44,454 nt of DNA from contig DRQG01000062.1 in NCBI GenBank assembly GCA_011369465.1, positions 1 to 44,454 on the forward strand. Reading direction: 5' to 3'. This stretch comes from Caldithrix abyssi. Its GTDB lineage: Bacteria; Calditrichota; Calditrichia; Calditrichales; Calditrichaceae. The position numbers and the translations under genes were made by a program. How positions within the stretch are numbered: position 1 is the stretch's first letter; every line of letters begins with the position of its first letter. A model generated the notes under the pieces. That model searched no databases. It was not told the DNA's origin and saw nothing but the letters and a program-made list of their open reading frames with translations. Of this stretch, positions 25,344 to 32,877 are shown in pieces.

Positions 25344-26102
25344 TTACACTACGTCTATCTGAATATGCCGCTTGTTCAGCTCATCCAGATATTTCGGTTG
25401 AATACCTTTATCCGTTATAATGCGGTCTATTTCATCCAAACCGCAAATAAAGGCCATGGCTTTTTTGCCGAATTTGGAAGAATCTGCTATCAAAATGACT
25501 TCGGAGGCTGCATGGATCATCAAGCTATTGAGTTTTGCCTCTTCATAATTATATGCGGTTAATCCTTTGTCCAAATCGATGCCGTCAACACCTAAGAAAA
25601 GTTTATCCGCCACGGTATTGGCAATCACATTTTCAGCAAACCTGCCGGAAAGGCCAAATGTAGTTTTGTTAAAAACCCCGCCGGTTAAAACCAATTCGTT
25701 ATCGCTGCCTACAATCTCATTGGCTACGTTCAACCCGCCGGTGATGATTTTTATCCCACTACGTAGTTTTAAGCGCCGGGCAATATGTACCGCAGTGAAT
25801 CCGGAATCCAAAATCACAATATCACGGTCATGGATCAGCTTTTCGGCAAAAGCGGCTATGCGTTCCTTTTCTTTTAAATGAATGTTTTCTTTCTCGCTGA
25901 TCGACAGATCCGTCATTATCGTTTGATTCAGTATCCCCCCGCCGTGTACGCGGGTAAGCACACCTTCTTTTTCCAAAACATCCAAATCCTTGCGGATGGT
26001 GACCGGCGTGGTATCAAATTCACGACATAATTCCTGAATGAGCACGCGGCGCTGGGTTTCGACTTTCTGTTTAATGGCCGCTCTTCTCTCAGCACTTAAC
26101 AT
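25344..26102 (-). CDS. DeoR/GlpR-family transcriptional regulator
   Basis: The 252-aa protein has the DeoR N-terminal winged helix (VLIQELCREFDTTPVTIRKDLDVLEKEGVLTRVHGGG). The DeoR sensor domain follows, a ribose-5-phosphate-isomerase-like fold: DSGFTAVHIARRL, GVDGIDLDKGLTAYNYEEAKLN and ILIADSSKFG. Such regulators are usually repressors released by a sugar phosphate. It heads the minus-strand catabolic operon ending at the PreA-like gene, so a KDG-pathway intermediate is a reasonable but unproven effector. It is divergent from the symporter gene across a 383-bp intergenic region. Confidence 0.92.
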   Translation of the reverse strand: MLSAERRAAIKQKVETQRRVLIQELCREFDTTPVTIRKDLDVLEKEGVLTRVHGGGILNQTIMTDLSISEKENIHLKEKERIAAFAEKLIHDRDIVILDSGFTAVHIARRLKLRSGIKIITGGLNVANEIVGSDNELVLTGGVFNKTTFGLSGRFAENVIANTVADKLFLGVDGIDLDKGLTAYNYEEAKLNSLMIHAASEVILIADSSKFGKKAMAFICGLDEIDRIITDKGIQPKYLDELNKRHIQIDVV

Positions 26103-26485
26103 TCTTTTTACACCTTTTTCTATCTTTTACTATCTTTTTATTTCGTTTTGTTTTCTATATAACAATTTTTTTGTTTCTATGCAAATATTTAGATATTTTT
26201 ATTTGCCATATTTGATAAACAAAATTATCGAGACCAATAAAAAACTGTTCTTTTATATTTATCCTACCATTTACTACCCTATGTAACCGTTTAAATCCTC
26301 AGAGTTGGTTATCTGTAAAATTTGGTTTTATTATAATGATTATTTTGAACTGTAGATTTTAGGAAGGGCTAAAGTTACTCCGCGCTTGCATACATTTTGG
26401 ATTTATCGTTAAAATGGAGTACAAGCTAAATAAGACAACGGCTTCCTGAAAACTGCTGAAGATTCAACAAAACAAAAGGATATTT
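26103..26485. promoter_or_regulatory. Divergent control region between the DeoR operon and the symporter
   Basis: This AT-rich region has no credible gene. Near the DeoR side, AACAATTTTTTTGTT (about 26161-26175) is an inverted repeat that could be an operator. The plus-oriented LytTR-like repeat (26266-26293) and its promoter elements lie in the middle. The ~140 bp before the symporter ATG would form a long 5' leader; I see no known riboswitch in it. Confidence 0.5.
26266..26310 (+). promoter_or_regulatory. Predicted LytTR operator and promoter of the symporter gene
   Basis: ACCATTTA (26266-26273), a 12-bp spacer CTACCCTATGTA, then ACCGTTTA (26286-26293): a direct repeat agreeing in 7 of 8 bases with a 20-bp period. 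The -35-like TTGGTT begins at 26305, 12 bp after the last base of the second octamer. TATTAT (26329-26334, 18-bp spacer) is a possible -10. About 25 bases align at 22 identities with the site upstream of the EamA gene, which is unlikely by chance in unrelated intergenic DNA. Confidence 0.68.
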
Positions 26486-28405
26486 ATGCTCGGTCTGCAC
26501 TATCTGGATATCCTCGCCATCGGCGTTTATTTCCTTGCCATCATCGTTATAGGACTTATTGCCAAACGGCAAATCAAGGGCAAAGAAGACTATTTTATGG
26601 GAGGACGAAAACTAGGCAAGTTCGTTTCGGTTTTTCTTGCTTTCGGTTCCGGAACAAGTGCGGATACGGCTATTTCCGCTTCACGAGAAACCTATCGCGC
26701 CGGAATGTCCGGTATCTGGATTCAGCTTTTGTGGTTGTTTATTACCCCATTTTATTGGATTATAGCGCCATGGTACAGGCGGCTGCGCGTAATCACCGGC
26801 GGGGACTATTTTTATGAAAGGTTTGGCAGCAAAGTATTGACGGGTTTATATGTGGGGTTTAGTTTTCTTTTTTTAATGTTTCATATTGCCGTCGCATTGA
26901 CAGCCATCGGTAAAACGGTAGAAATTTTGACCGTCAAACAAGAATTCGAATTAAATTCTATTGAAAAACAAAACGTCAAATTGTATAACGAATACAGTCA
27001 ATTAAAATCGAATTTAAACGAACTGAATGAAAAGGAAAAAGAGCGATTCAACGAACTGGAAATAAAGGTACAAAACGACGAGATACAACCCCACTATTCC
27101 CATTTGACCTCACGAGAATCGCTTCCGGTAATCGCTCTTATAATTATTGTTTACGGGGTGTTGGGCGGTTTATTTGCAGCAGCCTGGACCGATACATTGC
27201 AAGGTGTTTTAATTCTGGTACTGTCACTGATTCTTTTGCCAAGCGGTCTGCAGCAGGTCGGCTGGTTTTCCGGGATGCACGACAAAGTACCTGCGACAAT
27301 GTTTAATATCATCAGTGATCAAATAACGAGCGAATACACCTGGTACTACATCCTCATATTAATTTTGATGAATCTCGTCGGCGTCATATCCATGCCGCAT
27401 TTTTTCGCCACGGGCGGCGGCAGCGCAAAAAATGAAATGACCGCCCGCATTGGATTGGTGGCCGGAAATTATCTAAAACGCTTCACTTCCATTATGTGGG
27501 GACTTACCGGTGTGATGGCCTTTGCTTTATTCGGTAACGTGGTCAGCGATCCGGATATGATTTGGGGTTATGCCACAAGACAACTGTTAGGGCCTGGCCT
27601 GGTTGGTGTAATGATCGCCTGTCTGCTGGCGGCCGTAATGTCCAGCGCAGATGCATTTATGGTTGGCGGTTCTGCGCTGTTTACACGGAATTTTTACGAA
27701 TATATCTTTCCGGATAAAAAGGAAGCGCATTATGTTTTTGTGGGGCGTATTGCTTCTGCGGGAATGATTATCGGTGCGGTTGTTCTTAGTTTTTATTTCA
27801 ACAATATTTTAAGTCTTATTAAATACATCTGGCAGTTACCGGTTATTTTCGGTACGGTTTTCTGGCTAAGCTTATTCTGGCGCAGGCTTACAAAAGCCGC
27901 GGCTATTACCACCGTAGCCTACTCATTCATTATGATTGTTGTACTACCGAACTTACTTCCCGAAATATCATGGGTTACGCAGCACAAATACGCGGATATT
28001 ATCGTATATCCCAACTTATTCATTCTGCATACCCTGGGTATCAACTTAAGCGGGTTATCCGTATCGTGGTTGATGACTATTAACTATGCCATGCAGATTT
28101 CCATACCTTTTATTTTATTATTTGTAATCAGCTATATTTCAACCCCGCCGGATAAAAGGACAGTTGATTTAATTTTTGCCAAACTTAACACACCGGTTTC
28201 CGAAGACAAAGAGGAAGACGAAAGACAAATTGAGCAATATCTGAATAATCCGCAGCATCCCAATAACCGAAGGTTGTTCCCTCATTCCGAATGGGAGATC
28301 AACAAGCCCGATAAAACTCTGGTTGTGGGTTTTTTGGCCAGCTTTGGCATTGCTCTGGCCATATTGGGATTTGCCTTTCTGATTTCTCGCCTCACTATCC
28401 CGTAA
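26486..28405 (+). CDS. Sodium:solute symporter (SSS family) with a coiled-coil insert
   Basis: The 639-aa membrane protein belongs to the SSS/SGLT family. Signs are the first membrane helix from about 8-25, GKEDYFMGGRKLGKFVSVFLAFGSGTSADTAI (sodium-site region), and VYGVLGGLFAAAWTDTLQGVLILVLSL with further helices to about 635. Between helices near residues 122-142 and 212-235 there is a hydrophilic segment (about 150-210) with heptad-like charged repeats (NEYSQLKSNLNELNEKEKERFNELE), predicted as a coiled coil. A second hydrophilic stretch (about 555-610) precedes a final helix. It would import a sugar, uronate or related solute with sodium. A LytTR-like promoter lies upstream. Confidence 0.9.
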   Translation: MLGLHYLDILAIGVYFLAIIVIGLIAKRQIKGKEDYFMGGRKLGKFVSVFLAFGSGTSADTAISASRETYRAGMSGIWIQLLWLFITPFYWIIAPWYRRLRVITGGDYFYERFGSKVLTGLYVGFSFLFLMFHIAVALTAIGKTVEILTVKQEFELNSIEKQNVKLYNEYSQLKSNLNELNEKEKERFNELEIKVQNDEIQPHYSHLTSRESLPVIALIIIVYGVLGGLFAAAWTDTLQGVLILVLSLILLPSGLQQVGWFSGMHDKVPATMFNIISDQITSEYTWYYILILILMNLVGVISMPHFFATGGGSAKNEMTARIGLVAGNYLKRFTSIMWGLTGVMAFALFGNVVSDPDMIWGYATRQLLGPGLVGVMIACLLAAVMSSADAFMVGGSALFTRNFYEYIFPDKKEAHYVFVGRIASAGMIIGAVVLSFYFNNILSLIKYIWQLPVIFGTVFWLSLFWRRLTKAAAITTVAYSFIMIVVLPNLLPEISWVTQHKYADIIVYPNLFILHTLGINLSGLSVSWLMTINYAMQISIPFILLFVISYISTPPDKRTVDLIFAKLNTPVSEDKEEDERQIEQYLNNPQHPNNRRLFPHSEWEINKPDKTLVVGFLASFGIALAILGFAFLISRLTIP

Positions 28406-28507
28406 AATTAAATATTCACAACAGATACTATCCTTACTGTGCTGTTTAATAAAAGACAGGTTTTCGTTATATCTTTAATTGGCTCCCGTTTAAAGCAGTC
28501 CTTTTCT

Positions 28508-28574
28508 GCCATTTATTACCCTATATAACCGCTCGATACAAAAGGATTGATTAAAAAGAAAAAAAACGTATCAT
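28508..28574 (+). promoter_or_regulatory. Predicted LytTR operator and promoter of the EamA/sugar operon
   Basis: GCCATTTA (28508-28515), spacer TTACCCTATATA, then ACCGCTCG (28528-28535), again with a 20-bp period. A -35-like TTGATT begins at 28547, 12 bp after the last base of the second octamer. A -10-like TATCAT (28569-28574) lies 16 bp beyond. The first ATG of the operon is at 28614. This is the best complete operator-plus-promoter arrangement in the window. Confidence 0.7.
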
Positions 28575-28613
28575 CAGTACATTAAACCTCGTTGATTAGG
28601 GAGACACGCCTTT

Positions 28614-29549
28614 ATGGGAAAAAAATTATGGTTGTTTTACGCTTTGACAACCGCGTTGCTATGGGGTGTTTGGGGCGCATTTATCGAAATACCGGAAAAA
28701 GCCGGTTTCCCGGCCACCCTGGGATATTCGGTTTGGGCGTTAACAATGATTCCCGGAGGCATTTTTGCCCTTATTAAGCTAAAGGGCCAGCTGGATACGG
28801 ATCGACGCTCTGTTTTTCTGGGACTTGGCGCCGGACTTCTGGGGTGCGGCGGTCAGCTCATTTTATTTGAAGCTCTCCGAATAGGTCCCGCTTACCTCAT
28901 ATTTCCTTTTATTTCCATCGCGCCGGTGAGTACTATAATCCTTTCCTATATTTTTTTAAAAGAACGCGCCCGCAGAGTAGCATGGTACGGAATAGGGGCT
29001 GCGGTAATAGCCGTATTCCTATTGTCGTATCAACCGCCGGGGCATTCCGTTGTTAGCGGTTATTTATGGATTCTATTATCTCTCCTGGTGGCATTTATGT
29101 GGAGCATGCAATCCTTCACTTTAAAATTCTCCAATAATTTGATGAGAGCAGAAAGTTTGGTGATTTATACAGTGATTGCTTCTCTGCTCCTTATACCGGT
29201 TGCCATCTTGATGACCGATTTTTCACAGGATATTAACTGGAGTTTTGAGGGACCGGGATTAACGGCAATAATACAATTTTTAAATGCCATCGGTTTTATA
29301 ACGCTGGTTTTCGCTTTTAGATACGGTAAAGCCATTTTTGTCAGTCCGATGGTAAACGCTATGCCGCCGGTGATCACGGTTGTCCTTTCCCTTATCTTGT
29401 ATCAGGTGATTCCTCACCCTATTACAATAAGCGGTATGGTTTTGGCCGTACTCGCCGCCTTTCTGATGGCTTTGGAACCGGATGAAACGACTGCACAAAA
29501 TTCCGATAAAATTAATTCTTCCAAACTTATTCCAAATTCCGAGGAGTAA
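28614..29549 (+). CDS. EamA/DMT-superfamily transporter
   Basis: The 311-aa protein has about ten hydrophobic helices in two repeated halves, the EamA (DMT) pattern. Markers are LWGVWGAFIEIPEKAG at the start, GGQLILFEALRIGPAYLIFPFISIAPVSTIILSYIFLKER ending the first repeat, and FAFRYGKAIFVSPMVNAMPPVITVVLSLILYQ in the second. The GPAYLIF/KAIFVSP-type helices followed by a conserved proline are usual for the family. Three bases separate its stop from the sugar isomerase ATG, so it probably transports a sugar metabolised by that operon, or exports a by-product. Confidence 0.87.
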   Translation: MGKKLWLFYALTTALLWGVWGAFIEIPEKAGFPATLGYSVWALTMIPGGIFALIKLKGQLDTDRRSVFLGLGAGLLGCGGQLILFEALRIGPAYLIFPFISIAPVSTIILSYIFLKERARRVAWYGIGAAVIAVFLLSYQPPGHSVVSGYLWILLSLLVAFMWSMQSFTLKFSNNLMRAESLVIYTVIASLLLIPVAILMTDFSQDINWSFEGPGLTAIIQFLNAIGFITLVFAFRYGKAIFVSPMVNAMPPVITVVLSLILYQVIPHPITISGMVLAVLAAFLMALEPDETTAQNSDKINSSKLIPNSEE

Positions 29550-29552
29550 ACA

Positions 29553-30935
29553 ATGAGCAAACCAAAAGTTGGATTTATCGTTTATGGTGTGCACAAAGAC
29601 GGGCTTTTAGACCCTATGGGCACTCCTTTCATCAATGATCGCCTGATAGAAAACGCCAAAAAAGCGTTAACGGAAGCCGGCCTGAATTTAATCGAGCATG
29701 ATTTAATCATTGCCTCCAAAGTAGAGGCAAAAGCCTGTTTTGCTAAGTTCAAAAAAATGGATGATTTAGATGCTGTTGTTTTGTTTTCGGGCACCTGGGT
29801 CTGGTCAGCGCATCTAATCGGCGCCATCCGCGATTTTTCCTTTACCGGCAAGGGAATCGTGATATGGACCAACCCGGGTTCCCAGGGCTGGCGGCCGGTG
29901 GGCGGTTTGGTGATGCAGGGCGCGCTTAAGGAGGTCGGAATCCGGCATCGTTTTGTGTACGGCGACTATAAAGACCTCAAAGAAATAAACAGAATTGTTT
30001 CTTATTGCCGGGCTTCCATGGAAAAAAACAAACTGAATATGAGCACCGTCGGCGTTTTCGGCGGACGCGGCATGGGACAAACCTGCGGTGTGGCCGATCC
30101 TTCCCAGTGGATGCGTATGTTCGGCATTGATATTGATTCGCGCGATACCACCGAACTGCTTAATACGGCAAAAGCGGTTACCCCTGCGGAAATAGCTGCC
30201 GCCCGTAAAGAAATCCAGCCATTGTTTGCAGAACCCATCCCGGAAGGTGATCAGGCCGACCGCTCCATCAGCTTGTATGTGGCTATTCAGAAAATCCTCA
30301 AAAAAGAAAAATGGGACTATTACACCATTCAGTCCTTTCCGGGTTTGGGCGATGATTACAGCGCCACTTGCTTCGCCCAGAGCATGATGCTCAATGATGG
30401 CGTGGGTACATCCACTCTATCCGATTTTAACACCTTGCTTACCGCCATGCTGCTAACGGATTTAAGTGACGATCCGGTATATTACGGCGATTTGCAGCAT
30501 GTGGATAAATCCAATAATGAGATAAAAATTATCGGCGACGGCGCCTGTCCGCCATCGCTGGCCGGAGAGGTCGGCCCGGCAGGTTTTGCCGAGCATGGTA
30601 TACCCACCGAAGGCGAAGCCGGCGGCCTGTCCGTTAAACTGGTTTGCAAACCGGGGGAAGGCGTGCTGGCCCGCATCGGGCGCAATAACGGTCGTTTCGA
30701 GATGGTTTTAACGCGCTGCACGGTGTTCGAGCCGCCCAAAGAAGAATTGGAAAAACGGCAGCTGGAATGCGGCATTCCCTTCTGGCCGCATGCTTTCGTA
30801 ACCGTTCATTGCGATATCGACGAACTCCTGCAGGCCTGGAATAACGAATACGCCGTGCTCGGCTATGGCGAGCATCTTTATGACGATCTGTCCGCGTTTT
30901 GCGAACTAACGGGAATCAAATTAATTGCATTATAA
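29553..30935 (+). CDS. L-fucose/L-arabinose isomerase-fold sugar isomerase
   Basis: The 460-aa protein resembles the FucI/AraA superfamily of aldose-ketose isomerases. An N-terminal Rossmann-like region (PKVGFIVYGVHKDGLLDP, AVVLFSGTWVWSAHLIGAI) is followed by a middle domain (TVGVFGGRGMGQTCG). The C-terminal domain has EGEAGGLSVKLVCKPGEGVLARIGR, with candidate metal ligands in CDIDEL and the TEGEAG segment. It is shorter than FucI (~590 aa) and AraA (~500 aa), placing it in the 'L-fucose isomerase-like' group whose substrates are mostly unknown. Followed by mutarotase, class II aldolase and FGGY kinase genes, it probably converts an aldose to a ketose. Confidence 0.78.
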   Translation: MSKPKVGFIVYGVHKDGLLDPMGTPFINDRLIENAKKALTEAGLNLIEHDLIIASKVEAKACFAKFKKMDDLDAVVLFSGTWVWSAHLIGAIRDFSFTGKGIVIWTNPGSQGWRPVGGLVMQGALKEVGIRHRFVYGDYKDLKEINRIVSYCRASMEKNKLNMSTVGVFGGRGMGQTCGVADPSQWMRMFGIDIDSRDTTELLNTAKAVTPAEIAAARKEIQPLFAEPIPEGDQADRSISLYVAIQKILKKEKWDYYTIQSFPGLGDDYSATCFAQSMMLNDGVGTSTLSDFNTLLTAMLLTDLSDDPVYYGDLQHVDKSNNEIKIIGDGACPPSLAGEVGPAGFAEHGIPTEGEAGGLSVKLVCKPGEGVLARIGRNNGRFEMVLTRCTVFEPPKEELEKRQLECGIPFWPHAFVTVHCDIDELLQAWNNEYAVLGYGEHLYDDLSAFCELTGIKLIAL

Positions 30936-30947
30936 GCAGGTATTACT

Positions 30948-31802
30948 ATGAAAGAAACATTCCGTTACAAAAACTGGGAGGTGGTATATACGCCGGAAGA
31001 CGGCGCCCGGTTGGATAAACTGGCATACAATGGTGTGGATTTGCTCACCACCGAGCCCGGGACATTCCGCCCCCCTAAAACGGATTACGGCAGCTATGAA
31101 ACACGTCCTGTTTACGGTTATGACGACTGCTTCCCCAGCGTGGAAGAATGCGCCTACCCGGGCAGCTTCTGGCAGGTGCCGGATCACGGTGAAGTGTGCT
31201 GGCTTTCCTGGAACTGCGAGCGACATACTGACCGCCTGTTGTTTTCCGTGGAAAGCGAAGCTTTGCCGGTCGTGTTCCACCGGGAAATGAGATTTGCCGA
31301 AAACACGCTCATCTGGTCATTTCTTGTTCGCAATAAAAGCGACAGGATGCTGCCGTTTCAGCATGTTATCCATCCATTGATGCCCCTTTCACAAATAAAA
31401 GAGGTTCAACTGCCCCCTTTCGATTCCGTATATGACGAAATCGGACAAAAGACATTGAATTTAAAACAACCGGAGGAGGTCCGGGCTTTTCTTGCCGACC
31501 AGTCCATAGGAACGGCAAACATGCTTTTCCTGCGCAAGATTAAAGAAGGTAAATTAAGCCTTACTTTCCGGGCCGGACTGACCCTGGAAATGACTTTCCC
31601 GTCTGCGCTGTTTCCTTCCATCGGCATCTGGTGGAACAACGCAGGTTATCCCGACGAGCCCGGAATACGGCGGGATGAATGTGCTTTTGAACCTATCCCC
31701 GGCTTGAACAGCCGTTTAAGCGACGCCCATGAAAACGGCCTTTGCCTGAATCTTCCGCCGGAAGACGAAACATCCTGGCAAATTGAGTGGAAAATAACTT
31801 AA
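30948..31802 (+). CDS. Aldose-1-epimerase (mutarotase)-like protein
   Basis: The 284-aa protein looks like a galactose-mutarotase-type beta-sandwich: WEVVYTPEDGARLDKLAYNGVDLLTT at the start, PVYGYDDCFPSVEE, the central MLPFQHVIHPLMPL with a histidine in the catalytic-His region, and IGIWWNNAGYPDEPG with later acidic residues near the C-terminus (CAFEPIPGLNSRL). Such proteins speed anomer interconversion of sugars or sugar phosphates. It lies 12 bp after the isomerase and 13 bp before the aldolase, which fits a role in presenting the right anomer to the isomerase. The sugar is unknown. Confidence 0.72.
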   Translation: MKETFRYKNWEVVYTPEDGARLDKLAYNGVDLLTTEPGTFRPPKTDYGSYETRPVYGYDDCFPSVEECAYPGSFWQVPDHGEVCWLSWNCERHTDRLLFSVESEALPVVFHREMRFAENTLIWSFLVRNKSDRMLPFQHVIHPLMPLSQIKEVQLPPFDSVYDEIGQKTLNLKQPEEVRAFLADQSIGTANMLFLRKIKEGKLSLTFRAGLTLEMTFPSALFPSIGIWWNNAGYPDEPGIRRDECAFEPIPGLNSRLSDAHENGLCLNLPPEDETSWQIEWKIT

Positions 31803-31815
31803 TTATGAGAAAAAG

Positions 31816-32838
31816 ATGCCGCTTGTTTTAGATCGTGAACAGGTGTTGGGACTTTATGCCGAAGCGGCCGAACGAAAGTGGGTTTTACCGACCTTCAATG
31901 CCGAAAACCTGACCACCTGTGAGGCCATTTTAAGCGCCGTACTCGAATACGGACAGACTATCGATATCCCCGATTTGCCCGTTATTATCGGCATTACGAA
32001 TCTATACCCACCGCGCCCTCAGTCGCTGTATTACACCCATACCCGGCAATGGCAGGTCGGCCTGCGCTTGTTTTTGGAAGAAATGAAGGTGCTGCTGTCC
32101 GACACGTCTCCTTTTGCCGAATTAAGAGTAATGCTCCATTTAGACCATATTCAATGGGATATGGATGCAGAAATCTTACATTGGGACATGTGTTCGTTTT
32201 CATCGATCATGTACGACGCTTCCAACCTGCCGCTGCAGGAAAATATAGCTCGTACCGCTGCCTTTCGGGAAAAGTACGGTCACTCTGTTGTTGTGGAAGG
32301 CGCCTGCGACGAAATCGGTAAAACTGGTTCGGCAAACCAAATGTATTTGACTTCACCGGATGAGGCCGAGCGTTACTGGAAGGAAACCGGAGTGGATATC
32401 ATTGTCGCTAATCTGGGTACCGAACATCGTGCCGCGGCTTCCGAACTGCGTTACCATGCTCAGTTAGCGCGGGAGATCACCCGCCGCATTAAACCCTGTC
32501 TCTGCTTGCACGGGACCTCCTCGGTTCCTGTCGATTCTCTGCACAATCTTTTTAACGACGGTATCCGCAAGGTAAACATCTGGACTGTTTTGGAACGCGA
32601 AAGTTCCGCTTTGCTTTTTAGAGAAATGGTTAAAAATGCCACAAAAATCGTTGGGCACGAAGAAGTAAAACGGATGCAGCGAGACGGCCTGCTCGGGCCG
32701 CAAGCGAAAACCGCAGAAACCGCTTCCGTTGAGTATTTTACCACAACCTATCGACAGGGGATTGTTTTCGAAAAAATGAAAGAGATTGTAACACGGTATT
32801 TAAAAGCATTTTACCGGTATAAAAAAGAGAATGATTAA
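31816..32838 (+). CDS. Class II (zinc) fructose-bisphosphate aldolase-family protein
   Basis: The 340-aa TIM barrel shows class II aldolase markers: LPTFNAENLTTCEAIL, zinc histidine in MLHLDH, SSIMYDASNLPLQENI, the glutamate in VVVEGACDEIG, then GTEHRAAA and LHGTSSVP in place of the usual GTxHG and HGxSGxP, and IRKVNIWT in the phosphate loop. The altered zinc-site surroundings and an extended N-terminal loop (PPRPQSLYYTHTRQW) suggest a substrate other than fructose-1,6-bisphosphate. The preceding isomerase and following FGGY kinase imply cleavage of a ketose-1-phosphate to DHAP plus an aldehyde. That is inference. Confidence 0.82.
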   Translation: MPLVLDREQVLGLYAEAAERKWVLPTFNAENLTTCEAILSAVLEYGQTIDIPDLPVIIGITNLYPPRPQSLYYTHTRQWQVGLRLFLEEMKVLLSDTSPFAELRVMLHLDHIQWDMDAEILHWDMCSFSSIMYDASNLPLQENIARTAAFREKYGHSVVVEGACDEIGKTGSANQMYLTSPDEAERYWKETGVDIIVANLGTEHRAAASELRYHAQLAREITRRIKPCLCLHGTSSVPVDSLHNLFNDGIRKVNIWTVLERESSALLFREMVKNATKIVGHEEVKRMQRDGLLGPQAKTAETASVEYFTTTYRQGIVFEKMKEIVTRYLKAFYRYKKEND

Positions 32839-32877
32839 GGCCAATCGTTCCGTTAGCTTTTTAGGGAAAATCCGCTT

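Noticed and set aside
26038-26286. 82-codon plus-strand ORF reading out of the DeoR gene into the intergenic region.
   Set aside because: It begins inside the DeoR gene in antisense, has no ribosome site, and its hydrophobic composition simply reflects AT-rich DNA.
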